12,019 nucleotides of DNA from JBBIRM01 sp037441765 (GTDB lineage: Bacteria; Desulfobacterota; BSN033; UBA1163). Positions 1-7,412 of the stretch are shown in pieces. The notes below the pieces were generated by a model, which worked only from the letters and a program-made list of their open reading frames with translations, was not told where the DNA came from and searched no databases. The first letter of the stretch is position 1; every line of letters begins with the position of its first letter. The stretch spans positions 1 to 12,019 of the forward strand of contig JBBIRM010000083.1 in the NCBI GenBank assembly GCA_037441765.1, written 5' to 3'. A program made the translations under genes and the position numbers.

Positions 1-236
1 ACATCCCTCATCGCAAAACCTTTATATCTGGGCATGCTAAGAATTTCTGCAGCATATTGAGATCCATAACCACAGTGCCTATTCCAGAACCAACTATACA
101 TAGGAGTTAACAGTGGAACAGAGTGGGTTCCATCGAAAAACCAGGAATTAATATCTGATAGATCGACCTCTTTATCAAAATCAAAACCTGGTACTGAATC
201 CCATAACTTTACCTTTTCAACAATCTTTTCTTTCAT
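1..236 (-). CDS. N-terminus of a possible PEP-utilising-enzyme-like protein (partial)
   Basis: An open frame of 78 codons begins at an ATG preceded by a very strong ribosome binding site (AGGAGGAGGG, 241-250) and runs off the window edge without a stop. The visible part is rich in Trp, Tyr and Phe, with a motif WFFDGTHSVPLLTPMYSWFW at about residues 32-51. From memory, this resembles the N-terminal segment of proteins annotated in anaerobes as PEP-utilising enzymes (phenylphosphate-synthase-like swivel proteins). The PEP-binding and phospho-histidine parts lie outside the window, so this is a weak assignment. It follows the DUF1566 gene by 59 bp on the same strand and is probably the continuation of the operon. 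That the frame is coding is well supported by the RBS and lack of stops; its function is not. Confidence 0.6.
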   Translation of the reverse strand, partial: MKEKIVEKVKLWDSVPGFDFDKEVDLSDINSWFFDGTHSVPLLTPMYSWFWNRHCGYGSQYAAEILSMPRYKGFAMRD

Positions 237-295
237 TTTACCCTCCTCCTTTCTTTTGCCAAGGTATTAGATTTATCCTTGTGCCTTAGCCAATC

Positions 296-715
296 TTAGA
301 GCCTCATCTCAACCACCCCCTCTCTCATCGTCCCCCGAACACAGCGGACATGGTAGAAATTGGTTTTGTAGTAACTGAGCACATAGGCACCATCGAACAT
401 CACAATCCATGCGCTCTTTGTATCCTGTTCAAATGTAGTGGATGACCAATAGGAGAATTCATCTCTAAAAGGGACATCATCTCTAATCGTTGCCCTTCCA
501 TCCGAGCGCATCTTTGTTCGATCAAGAAGCGATTCCAACTCAGCAATGGTAGGGATTCTCCAGTCATCCTTTCCATCCAATGAAAGTGATTTTGCATACA
601 GTTGGGCTTCGTGCCAGGTCATTTTGCCTGGAGATTCCATCTGCCACTCGAGACCTGTCTTAGGATCTTTCCAAATCAGGGTTTTTCCTTTTCCGCCTTC
701 ATTGCAAATAATCAT
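296..715 (-). CDS. Small DUF1566 (Lcl C-terminal domain) protein
   Basis: The 139-residue protein is essentially one DUF1566/PF07603 domain. Its hallmarks are TGLEWQ (residues 20-25), WRIPTIAELESLLD (52-65), YWSSTTF (89-95), AWIVMFDG (102-109) and the closing VRCVRG (123-128). The family has a C-type-lectin/FGE-like fold and usually sits in exported lipoproteins or adhesins. Here there is no signal peptide or membrane segment, so it is probably cytoplasmic. The start is uncertain: no good Shine-Dalgarno precedes the ATG at 715, and a stop in the same frame lies about 60 bp upstream. It comes 60 bp after the ferredoxin-GltD fusion gene and has no obvious link to redox metabolism. It may be a passenger or an accessory binding protein. 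Confidence 0.8.
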   Translation of the reverse strand: MIICNEGGKGKTLIWKDPKTGLEWQMESPGKMTWHEAQLYAKSLSLDGKDDWRIPTIAELESLLDRTKMRSDGRATIRDDVPFRDEFSYWSSTTFEQDTKSAWIVMFDGAYVLSYYKTNFYHVRCVRGTMREGVVEMRL

Positions 716-775
716 TATGAAAAGATTGGATGTAATACTGGTTTTGACAATTAATAAATTTTTCCATGGAGTTTC

Positions 776-2681
776 TCACAGGCTTGCATAAGCCTCTTTT
801 GGGAATTCCTTTGGATTCCCCCAGTAGATACATCGAGTAGGACAAATGGCAAAGCAAGCAGGAACCTCTCCCCAGCCTCTTTTTTCAATACAGAGGTCAC
901 ACTTCACCGCTTTTGTCTTCTCATGGTCGAATTGCATCACATCATACGGACAGGCCTGGACACAACAACTTCCACAAGAGATACATCGTTTCGCTTCTTG
1001 GATCGTAGTCTTCTTCGATAATCCCTTTTGAACTTCACTAAAACTCTTTACCCGCTTCTTCGGGTCTAAGGATTGGATTTGCACTCTGTGAGAAGGATCA
1101 TATCTCTCTTTCTGTGGCTCCTTAATCGCAACAAATTCTCTATCCCTCCCCAAGTGGAGGTTCTGTCCTTTAAGGTAACGATCAATCGAAAGGGCTGCCT
1201 CCCTTCCATCTGCAATGGCTTCGATCACACTCCGAGGACCCCTTACCGCATCTCCTCCTGCAAAGATATCAGGATCGTCACTCTGAAGGGTTAAGGGATC
1301 GACCCATAAGGTTCCCCATTCGGTCAGTCTGCAGTTGCACTCCGGTGTTAGACAGCACCAGTCATATTCCTGTCCAAGGGCAGTGATTACAGCGTCTACT
1401 CTCATTCTGAATTCAGAATTAGGGATGGGTTCAGGTTTTGGACGACCGCTCTCATCAGGTTCTGTCAGACGCATCCTGACACATTCTATGGTCTGGATTT
1501 GGCCATTTTTCCCGATAAACCTTACAGGTTGTGTCAATGTATGAATTGGAATCTTCTCCTCTTTGCACTCTTTGATCTCTTCAGGACGAGAGGGCATTTC
1601 TTCTAAGCCACGTCTATAAATGATAAAGGCCCTCTCTGACCCAAGCCTCCGGGCAGACCTCACCACATCCATGGCTGCATTGCCACCACCGACCACTGCT
1701 ACTCTCTTTCCAAGTTTAATTGGTTTTCCAAGATTAAGAGCCTGAAGATAATCCAATCCCTTGTAGACCCCTTTTAGGTCCTCACCCTCAATCCCAAGAC
1801 GGGTGCTCTCTTGTGCACCTATCGCAATGAAAAATGCACAAAATCCATCCTTCCTTAATTGGGCAATCGTTTTATCTTTACCTATCTCGACATTGGTCTT
1901 CATGGTCACGCCCATTTCTCGAAGAAGGTTGATCTCCACCTCTACAATCTTCTTGGGAAGACGATAAGAGGGGATAGCCAATGTGAGCATTCCGCCAAGT
2001 ACATGGGCCTTTTCAAAGATCGTTACCCTATATCCTTCCTGGGCAAGATAGTAAGCACAGGTAAGACCCGCAGGACCTGATCCAATAACGGCAACCTTCT
2101 CTTTTTTTCTACCTTTGATCTGGGGGATATAACGTTGGTCTGCTTTGAGATCCAGATCAGCCAGAAAACGCTCAATGGAGCGGATTGAGACAGGTTCGTC
2201 TATCTGCTCACGGTTGCAATTCAATTCGCAAGGATGGTGGCAGACTCTGCCACNNNNNNNNNNNNNNNNNNNNNNNNNNNNNNNNNNNNNNNNNNNNAGC
2301 ATCTTGTATTTTTCCTTTGGAAGATAGGTTAACAAATCCCTGGACGTCGATATGTGCAGGACACTCCACCTTGCAGGGAGAGACCTGTTGTTTCTCTTTT
2401 CCAGATTTTCCAATCACTGCATCACAGCCATTACATTTATCCGGGTCAACGAAAACAACCTTTGTCTTGGGATCAATAGAGATTGCATCTTCTGGGCAGG
2501 CAATTTCGCATGGAGCATCATCACAATGATGACAAAAGAGGGGTTTAAAGAAGGGGTCACTTTCAAGCACCCTGATCAACCTTGGCCCTACACCCAGCCC
2601 GTGCTCCTGTTTGCAGGCTACTTCACAGGCATGACAGCCCATGCATTCAGTCTCATTAAACATCAGCGATACTTTTGGCAT
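776..2681 (-). CDS. Ferredoxin-GltD-ferredoxin fusion oxidoreductase (interrupted by assembly gap)
   Basis: This is one gene split over two frames by the N run at 2254-2297. The N-terminal part (128 residues before the gap) carries CX2CX2CX3C (C13, C16, C19, C23), CX2CX4CX3C (C50, C53, C58, C62), a lone CX2C (C83, C86) and the CX3CP opening of a GltD module (C103, C107). After the gap follow GRVCHHPCELNC, an FAD site GSGPAG (about residue 200), a second nucleotide site GGGNAAMD with YRR, the flavin motif IFAGGDA, then a C-terminal 2[4Fe-4S] ferredoxin (CX2CX3CX3CP, CX2C, CX3CP). GltD-type proteins pass electrons between NAD(P)H and Fe-S partners. Gene order suggests this is the electron-transfer partner of the Mo/W enzyme just upstream. 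The start at 2681 is chosen because AGGAGG lies 6 nt upstream (2688-2693); an ATG at 2708 would overlap the previous gene and lacks such a site. Expected length is about 633 residues. Confidence 0.85.
2254..2297. other. Assembly gap (44 N)
   Basis: This is a run of 44 undetermined bases inside the ferredoxin-GltD fusion gene. The flanking reading frames do not join across 44 bases. On the minus strand a codon ends exactly at the gap (GCT, 2300-2298), and after it the frame resumes with two bases of a split codon (nGT, probably TGT for Cys). The missing length must therefore be 1 modulo 3. By comparison with the second GltD module in this window, 13 residues separate the same Ala and Cys, which predicts 40 missing bases, not 44. 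Confidence 0.95.
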
Positions 2682-2687
2682 CGATTC

Positions 2688-2693
2688 CCTCCT
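2688..2693 (-). promoter_or_regulatory. Shine-Dalgarno deciding the start of the ferredoxin-GltD gene
   Basis: A perfect AGGAGG sits 6 nt before the ATG at 2681 and about 5 nt after the stop of the Mo/W enzyme gene at 2698. It favours this start over the in-frame ATG at 2708. Confidence 0.8.
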
Positions 2694-2697
2694 GACT

Positions 2698-4800
2698 CTA
2701 TTCTTCACAAGGAGCGATATTGCACAAACAAACCCTTAAATTTGTTGACCCCATGGCAGGATCCAGTGTCTCATAAGCATTATTCGTCAGGATGTTGACA
2801 TTGGAGATATCCCAACCATGGCCCGGATCTTTCATCTCCGGGTACCACCAACCATGTTCGCAAACTATCACCCTTGGATCGATATTTGAATTGAGTTTTG
2901 CCCTCTGTTTGATCCTTCCCCTTGGAGAGGAGATATAGACCCACTGGCCATCTTTAATGTTATGTTTTTTTGCTGTCTCTGGGTGGATCTCACAAATGGG
3001 ATCGGGTCTAATCTCTCTCAGCCATGGAATCTGACGATTGGCCGAATGGAAGAAGGTGGGTGTCCTAAGCCCTGCATTCAGGATATATGGATATTCTTTA
3101 AGGAGGTGGGGTGTTGAATAAGGACTTTCTGGAACCTCCACATACTTGGGCAAAGGGTCATAGCCCCATTTCTCAAGAATGGTTGAATAGAGTTCAACTT
3201 TCTTTGTTGGGGTTGAAAAGCCCCTCTCTTTATACTTATAGTAGACCATCTCTCCCCTAAGATATCCCTTCTCTTTAAACTGCTCCCAGGTAAGGCCAGA
3301 GGGTTCGAGCAGATAATTTAGTGCATCTTCTACTGTTGGCCACCACGGCTGTCCCATTCGCTTTCCAAGTTCTAAAAAGATCTTATGATCCTGCCAGCAT
3401 TCTCCGATCTGGACACACTTTTGTCGGGCCAAGACATAACCATGTCGTTTCCAGTTGTCTGCGACATGATTCTGTTCAAGCCAGGTGGCTGAAGGAAGAA
3501 AGATATCTGCCAATTCTGCGGTTGGAGTAAGGAAGAGATCGATCACCACTAAAAACTCCAGACTCTTCAGGGCTTCATAGGCCTCTTTGGCATTGGCACG
3601 TGTGATCACTGGGTTACTGCCGCATAAGATTCCTGCCTTAAGAGGGTAGGGATTTCCAGTGAGAATGGCATCCCAGGCCTTCTTCGGGTTGATGAGGGCA
3701 ACCCTGGCGCCAAGTTTGAACTGGTCTCCACCAAGCCTCTTTGCCTGTTGCTCGGGTGATAGATCCTTATGCCTTGCAAATTCAGAGACTGTGCGAGTTG
3801 GAGGATTGACAAAGAGTGCATTACCACCTGGTGCATCAAGATTTCCTGTGATGGCCATCAGTCCAGTGGTTGCCCGAGTGTAATTCACACAATTAATCGT
3901 CTGTTCTGTAGGTACACCCCAGTGGATGCAGGCAGGTTTGGTGGTGGCATACATACGGGCAGCCTTGCGGATAAGGTCTTTATCCACCCAGGTGATCTCC
4001 TGAACTTTTTCAGGAGGGTAATCCTTCAATACCCTTTCTTTAAATGGCTCCCAGCCATGGATGTAATTTTCTACAAACTCCTTATCATAGAGTTCTTCTT
4101 CGATAATGACGTAATGAAAACCCAATGCTAAGGCAGCGTCTGTTCCTGGACGGATCTGGAGCCAGAGGTCTGCTTTGTTTGCAATGAATCCCTTTCGGGG
4201 ATCGATGCAGATCAATTTTGCCCCTTTTTTGTAAGCCCTCCATAAATTCTCTCCCTTATATTCATCAGGATTTGTCCAAAGAGGGTTGCAGGCCCAGATC
4301 ACGATACATTTAGGTTCACCCTCATAATCGGCAATAGGAAGGGTTCCACAGGTAATCAGCGTTGAACCCACCCTCGACACATAACACATATGGCCTGCGG
4401 TCAAGACATTTGGAGTACCAAGGAGATTTGCAAATCGGTAGAGGTGGCTTTCGTAATCCCTTCCAGTTCCCTGACCTACGACAATGGATTCAGGCCCATA
4501 TTCTTCAATCACCTTCTTAAATTTTTCAGATATGGTATCGAGGGCTTCATCCCAGGTGATTCGTTCCCATTTACCTTCTCCCTTTGCTCCTGCTCTCTTC
4601 ATGGGATAGAGGACCCTATCAGGATGGTAAGCCAGTTGAGTGATTGCTAACCCCTTGCTACAAAGGGTCCCATGGCTGATGGGCGAGTCTGGATCTGCTT
4701 CAACCTTTATGACTTTTCCATCTTTAACATGGGCAATGACCCCACAGCCCCCATGACAACTCCGGCAGGCGGTTCGAATCTTCTTTACCTCTTCCATCAT
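2698..4800 (-). CDS. Acetylene-hydratase-like molybdenum/tungsten bis-pterin enzyme
   Basis: This 700-residue DMSO-reductase-superfamily catalytic subunit has an N-terminal 4Fe-4S site CX2CX3C...C (C12, C15, C19, C47, followed by K49). The Mo/W-binding domains follow, with VLYPMKR (63-69), WERITWDEALD (78-88), YGPESIVVGQ (101-110) and ADIFLPSATWLE in the middle region. The C-terminal pterin-binding domain includes HPETAKKHNIKDGQWV. C139 in GHMCYVSR aligns by position with the metal-ligand cysteine (Cys141) of Pelobacter acetylene hydratase, recalled from memory. The same comparison places H16 where that enzyme has its catalytic Asp13, so the reaction probably differs. There is no Tat signal, so it should be cytoplasmic. 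Its ATGATG start overlaps the stop of the small upstream gene (ATGA), and the ferredoxin-GltD gene follows 16 bp after its stop. Substrate and metal choice are unknown; the CoA ligase in the same operon suggests a CoA thioester. Confidence 0.92.
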   Translation of the reverse strand: MMEEVKKIRTACRSCHGGCGVIAHVKDGKVIKVEADPDSPISHGTLCSKGLAITQLAYHPDRVLYPMKRAGAKGEGKWERITWDEALDTISEKFKKVIEEYGPESIVVGQGTGRDYESHLYRFANLLGTPNVLTAGHMCYVSRVGSTLITCGTLPIADYEGEPKCIVIWACNPLWTNPDEYKGENLWRAYKKGAKLICIDPRKGFIANKADLWLQIRPGTDAALALGFHYVIIEEELYDKEFVENYIHGWEPFKERVLKDYPPEKVQEITWVDKDLIRKAARMYATTKPACIHWGVPTEQTINCVNYTRATTGLMAITGNLDAPGGNALFVNPPTRTVSEFARHKDLSPEQQAKRLGGDQFKLGARVALINPKKAWDAILTGNPYPLKAGILCGSNPVITRANAKEAYEALKSLEFLVVIDLFLTPTAELADIFLPSATWLEQNHVADNWKRHGYVLARQKCVQIGECWQDHKIFLELGKRMGQPWWPTVEDALNYLLEPSGLTWEQFKEKGYLRGEMVYYKYKERGFSTPTKKVELYSTILEKWGYDPLPKYVEVPESPYSTPHLLKEYPYILNAGLRTPTFFHSANRQIPWLREIRPDPICEIHPETAKKHNIKDGQWVYISSPRGRIKQRAKLNSNIDPRVIVCEHGWWYPEMKDPGHGWDISNVNILTNNAYETLDPAMGSTNLRVCLCNIAPCEE

Positions 4801-4964
4801 CTTCCCTCCTTGACCCTTTCGGGGGTGATGAAATTGAGGATATAAACAAAGGTCAGGATGATCTCTGCATTCTTGTGGATGGCAGGATTATCCCTTGCCA
4901 AGGTCTGAATCCTCAGAGCACTTTCTTCGATCTTCTTAATCTCCTCTCTAATCTGTTCATTCAT
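4797..4964 (-). CDS. 55-residue helical protein coupled to the Mo/W enzyme
   Basis: This short gene begins MNEQIREEIKKIEESALRIQ and ends FITPERVKEGR. Its ATG (4964) overlaps the last codons of the CoA ligase by 8 bp, and its TGA (4799-4797) overlaps the ATG of the Mo/W enzyme in the sequence ATGATGA. A purine-rich site (AAGGGAAGGG) precedes the ATG. The predicted protein is charged and probably all-helical, with a hydrophobic stretch IILTFVYILNFI near the middle-to-end (about residues 35-46). That stretch could be a packing face or a very short membrane contact. I do not recognise a family. Perfect fit between two overlapping neighbours argues for a real, co-translated gene, perhaps a small accessory subunit or assembly factor of the Mo/W enzyme (inference). 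Confidence 0.75.
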   Translation of the reverse strand: MNEQIREEIKKIEESALRIQTLARDNPAIHKNAEIILTFVYILNFITPERVKEGR

Positions 4965-6270
4965 TTTTGTTCCCTTCCCTTAAGTCTTTAAATCTTTTTG
5001 CCTTAAGCATATATCTTGGAAGCGATCCAGGTGGCTCCATGATGACATTGAACGTCAAATTGGTTGCAATCTTAAGGGCCTCCTGAAGTCGAGTTTTAGT
5101 CTGTTCAATAGCGGTCACTGTGAGATTTGGATTTGGTTCTACCCTGAGGGTAACGACATCCATCAGACCTCTCCGTTCTACAATAATCTCAAATTCCTCG
5201 ATTTCCTGGAAGTCCTTCCGAAGCACTTCTTCCACAGTCTTTGGAGAGAATAGAACCCCACGAATCTTTCTAAGATCATCAATCCTTCCAACAACCTCTC
5301 TGATCTTTTTAGATGTCCTCCCACAGGGACAGGCCCTTTTACCTTTGACAACAAGGTCTTTGGTGTTAAAGCGGATCAGGGGAAAAGACCTGCGACCAAG
5401 TGGAGTGACGACCGCCACTCCAATCTCCCCTTCCTCTACCTCCCTGCTAAGCGTTTCACGATCAAGAATCTCTACAAGGAAGAATGGTTCAATAATATGC
5501 ATCCCTTCTTTAGTCTCACACATTCCAGCCCATGCACATGGTTCCGTTCCTCCAATATGGTCAAAGACATGACAGCCAAAAAGTTCTTCCAATCTTTTCC
5601 GGGTGGAGGAGGGCATGGGTTCCCCTGCGCAAAGCATCCTTTCAATCCTGAGAGAGGCAGGGTCGATCCCCATTGCTTTTGCTTCCTCTGCAATGTGGAG
5701 TCCGTAAGTAGGTGTGTTCATCATCGCATTGGCTTTGACTTCGAGGATTTTATGAATCCTTCCTCTGGTATCGAGGCCACCCCCTGGAATGAGCTCACAG
5801 CCAACCTTCTCTGAGGCATAGTGACCTTCCCAGAAGGCCACATAGACATTGTAGACAAAGGGAAGGAATACTCTGTGATGGGGTCTAAAACCTGCCATAT
5901 ATAGGATGTGACACCACGCTTCAATCCTCCATTGCCAGCTTTCATAAGTTTCGGGTACATAGATCGGTTTTCCTGTTGTTCCACTGGTCTGCCGGAATGT
6001 GGTTACCTCCTCAATCTTTCTACCCAGGAGTCCTCCATAGGGAAAGGGTTCCATCTCCTGATATTTCCTCATCTCCTCTTTTTCTGTAAGAGGGATTTTT
6101 TTAAGGTCATCCATTGATGTGATCTCTTCGGGTTCAATCTCTTTTAATTTATCTTGATAGAGTTTGGAATTATTCTTTGCATAGGAGAAAATATTTTTAA
6201 AATAAGAGATCTCAATTCGATTCAGTTCCTCCTCAGGAAGAGTCTCAAGATAAGGATTCCAGTATTTCAT
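4957..6270 (-). CDS. PaaK-type acyl/aryl-CoA ligase (AMP-forming)
   Basis: The 437-residue length fits the phenylacetate-CoA ligase family of the adenylate-forming superfamily. Visible motifs are the ATP loop TSGTTGKP (95-102), HIGGTEP (238-244, A5 motif), a family-typical TKDL (303-306), CPCGR (314-318), GRIDDLRKIRG (328-338, hinge/A8 motif) and C-terminal PRYMLKAKRFKDL containing the likely catalytic Lys (K423 or K425). The family makes an acyl- or aryl-adenylate and transfers it to CoA in the cytoplasm. The substrate cannot be told, but carboxylates such as aromatic acids are typical. The gene starts with AGGAGG about 9 nt upstream, follows the URO-D-like gene by 61 bp, and its stop overlaps the small gene at 4964. 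It is probably the entry step of the pathway encoded here. Confidence 0.93.
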   Translation of the reverse strand: MKYWNPYLETLPEEELNRIEISYFKNIFSYAKNNSKLYQDKLKEIEPEEITSMDDLKKIPLTEKEEMRKYQEMEPFPYGGLLGRKIEEVTTFRQTSGTTGKPIYVPETYESWQWRIEAWCHILYMAGFRPHHRVFLPFVYNVYVAFWEGHYASEKVGCELIPGGGLDTRGRIHKILEVKANAMMNTPTYGLHIAEEAKAMGIDPASLRIERMLCAGEPMPSSTRKRLEELFGCHVFDHIGGTEPCAWAGMCETKEGMHIIEPFFLVEILDRETLSREVEEGEIGVAVVTPLGRRSFPLIRFNTKDLVVKGKRACPCGRTSKKIREVVGRIDDLRKIRGVLFSPKTVEEVLRKDFQEIEEFEIIVERRGLMDVVTLRVEPNPNLTVTAIEQTKTRLQEALKIATNLTFNVIMEPPGSLPRYMLKAKRFKDLREGNKNE

Positions 6271-6331
6271 TTAAGGAGCCTCCTAGTATATTATGTATTG
6301 ATGTCCATTGGTAAAATGATCTTTGGAATTA

Positions 6332-7402
6332 TTAATTATCATACCAACCAAAGTCATTGACGGCTTTGGTCATCATCCAAACGTTGTAAGGGGGTGCCTT
6401 AGGAGGTAGTTCACAGCCTGCTGAGAAGATAAACCCCCCTGGGATATTTTTCCCTTTCAGTATAATTTCTTTGGAGACTTCGTAGACCTTCTCCGGTGGA
6501 CCAATCTGGATGATAGCCGGTTCAAGGTTTCCAAAGGCTATATCCTTGGGGAAGTACTCTGCCACCCTTTGGAGGTCAACCTCGTGTCCAACACTGATAA
6601 TGCCTGGATCTCCCATATCACATTTCGCCCAGAAAGGAAGATTGAGATTCTGCTCTCCACAGCAATGGAAGAAGAAATGTTTGTATCCCATCTCTCTAAG
6701 TTTATCATGGAGTTCTTTAATGTAAGGAAAACAGAACTGCTCAAATTGTTTGGGAGAGATGATTTGATTGGAATGGGAAGGACCACCTACCAATGGAGTT
6801 AGCCTTTCTGTACCAAAAATATCTGCATATAGTTTGGCCAGGGCGATCTTAAAATCTGTGAATACTCTAAAGGCATAGTGGATCAATTCAGGTCTCTTGA
6901 TCATCCACCTGCATGTCCTCTCTATTCCTATGACCGAGCCAGCACTGTCCATTGGCCCAAAGCAATTCGGTGCAACGATCAATCCATCAAACTTCATAGC
7001 ATAGGAAATCCCTTCTATCATTTTAGGAATTGCCCCAACCTTTTCCAGATGATCAGGGATTTTCAGGTTATAGACATCCTCCTCCTTCTCCACCGCATAA
7101 CGTATAACAATTGGTGCTTGAGAATATTCACTGCTGGGAGGTTTGATTTGCCCCCCGAACTCCTCTGCAGGGAAAGTGGTTCCAGAGAAACTTACTGTCT
7201 GTGTGGGATACCATCCGTACTGCTCAGAGGTCCAGCGCTTTGAGTCAATCCTCTTTTTTGGATCTGTATACATTTCGCTGATCGTGTAGCCCACATTTAA
7301 TCCAGAAAATCCAATAGCCATGAACATAAGGGGAACCCGATCCGGTTTCCGGCGATTCCAGAGTGCCTCCATCCGTTGCGTGTCGGGTAACGTATCACTC
7401 AT
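6332..7402 (-). CDS. URO-D superfamily methyltransferase-like protein (MtaA/CmuA type)
   Basis: The 356-residue protein has the uroporphyrinogen decarboxylase TIM-barrel signature but lacks the RQAGRY segment of true decarboxylases. It keeps an HXCX(n)C zinc-type set, as in methylcobalamin:CoM methyltransferases: H246 and C248 in FFFHCCGE and C330 in FSAGCELPP. The ending ELPPKAPPYNVWMMTKAVNDFG matches the usual C-terminal pattern. In MtaA/MtbA these residues hold a zinc that activates a thiol for methyl transfer; transfer or decarboxylation of an unknown substrate is an inference here. No corrinoid protein gene is visible, so its partner is outside the window or the activity has changed. The start at 7402 has a purine-rich site (AAGGGAACAAGG) just upstream, and the gene follows the previous one by only 10 bp. 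Confidence 0.88.
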   Translation of the reverse strand: MSDTLPDTQRMEALWNRRKPDRVPLMFMAIGFSGLNVGYTISEMYTDPKKRIDSKRWTSEQYGWYPTQTVSFSGTTFPAEEFGGQIKPPSSEYSQAPIVIRYAVEKEEDVYNLKIPDHLEKVGAIPKMIEGISYAMKFDGLIVAPNCFGPMDSAGSVIGIERTCRWMIKRPELIHYAFRVFTDFKIALAKLYADIFGTERLTPLVGGPSHSNQIISPKQFEQFCFPYIKELHDKLREMGYKHFFFHCCGEQNLNLPFWAKCDMGDPGIISVGHEVDLQRVAEYFPKDIAFGNLEPAIIQIGPPEKVYEVSKEIILKGKNIPGGFIFSAGCELPPKAPPYNVWMMTKAVNDFGWYDN

Positions 7403-7412
7403 CCTTGTTCCC

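Noticed and set aside
240..296. Terminator after the DUF1566 gene
   Set aside because: GCTAAGG and CCTTGGC can pair with one G-U, but the loop is 19 nt and the following bases are AAAAG instead of a U-run.
296..715. Diversity-generating retroelement target (lectin-fold DUF1566)
   Set aside because: No template repeat or reverse transcriptase is visible in the window.
716..775. Promoter before the DUF1566 gene (TTGTCA near 752)
   Set aside because: No convincing -10 box at the right distance.
2254..2413. Separate gene starting at 2413 with its own frame into the GltD part
   Set aside because: The stretch before the gap in that frame has no family match and competes with the ferredoxin frame, which continues into the GltD signature SPCKVECPAHIDV. 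The gap length explains the frame change.
6271..6331. Internal promoter before the CoA ligase gene (TTTACC, 16 bp, TAATAT)
   Set aside because: Both boxes are poor matches in an AT-rich gap; the strong upstream promoter and close spacing make it unnecessary.
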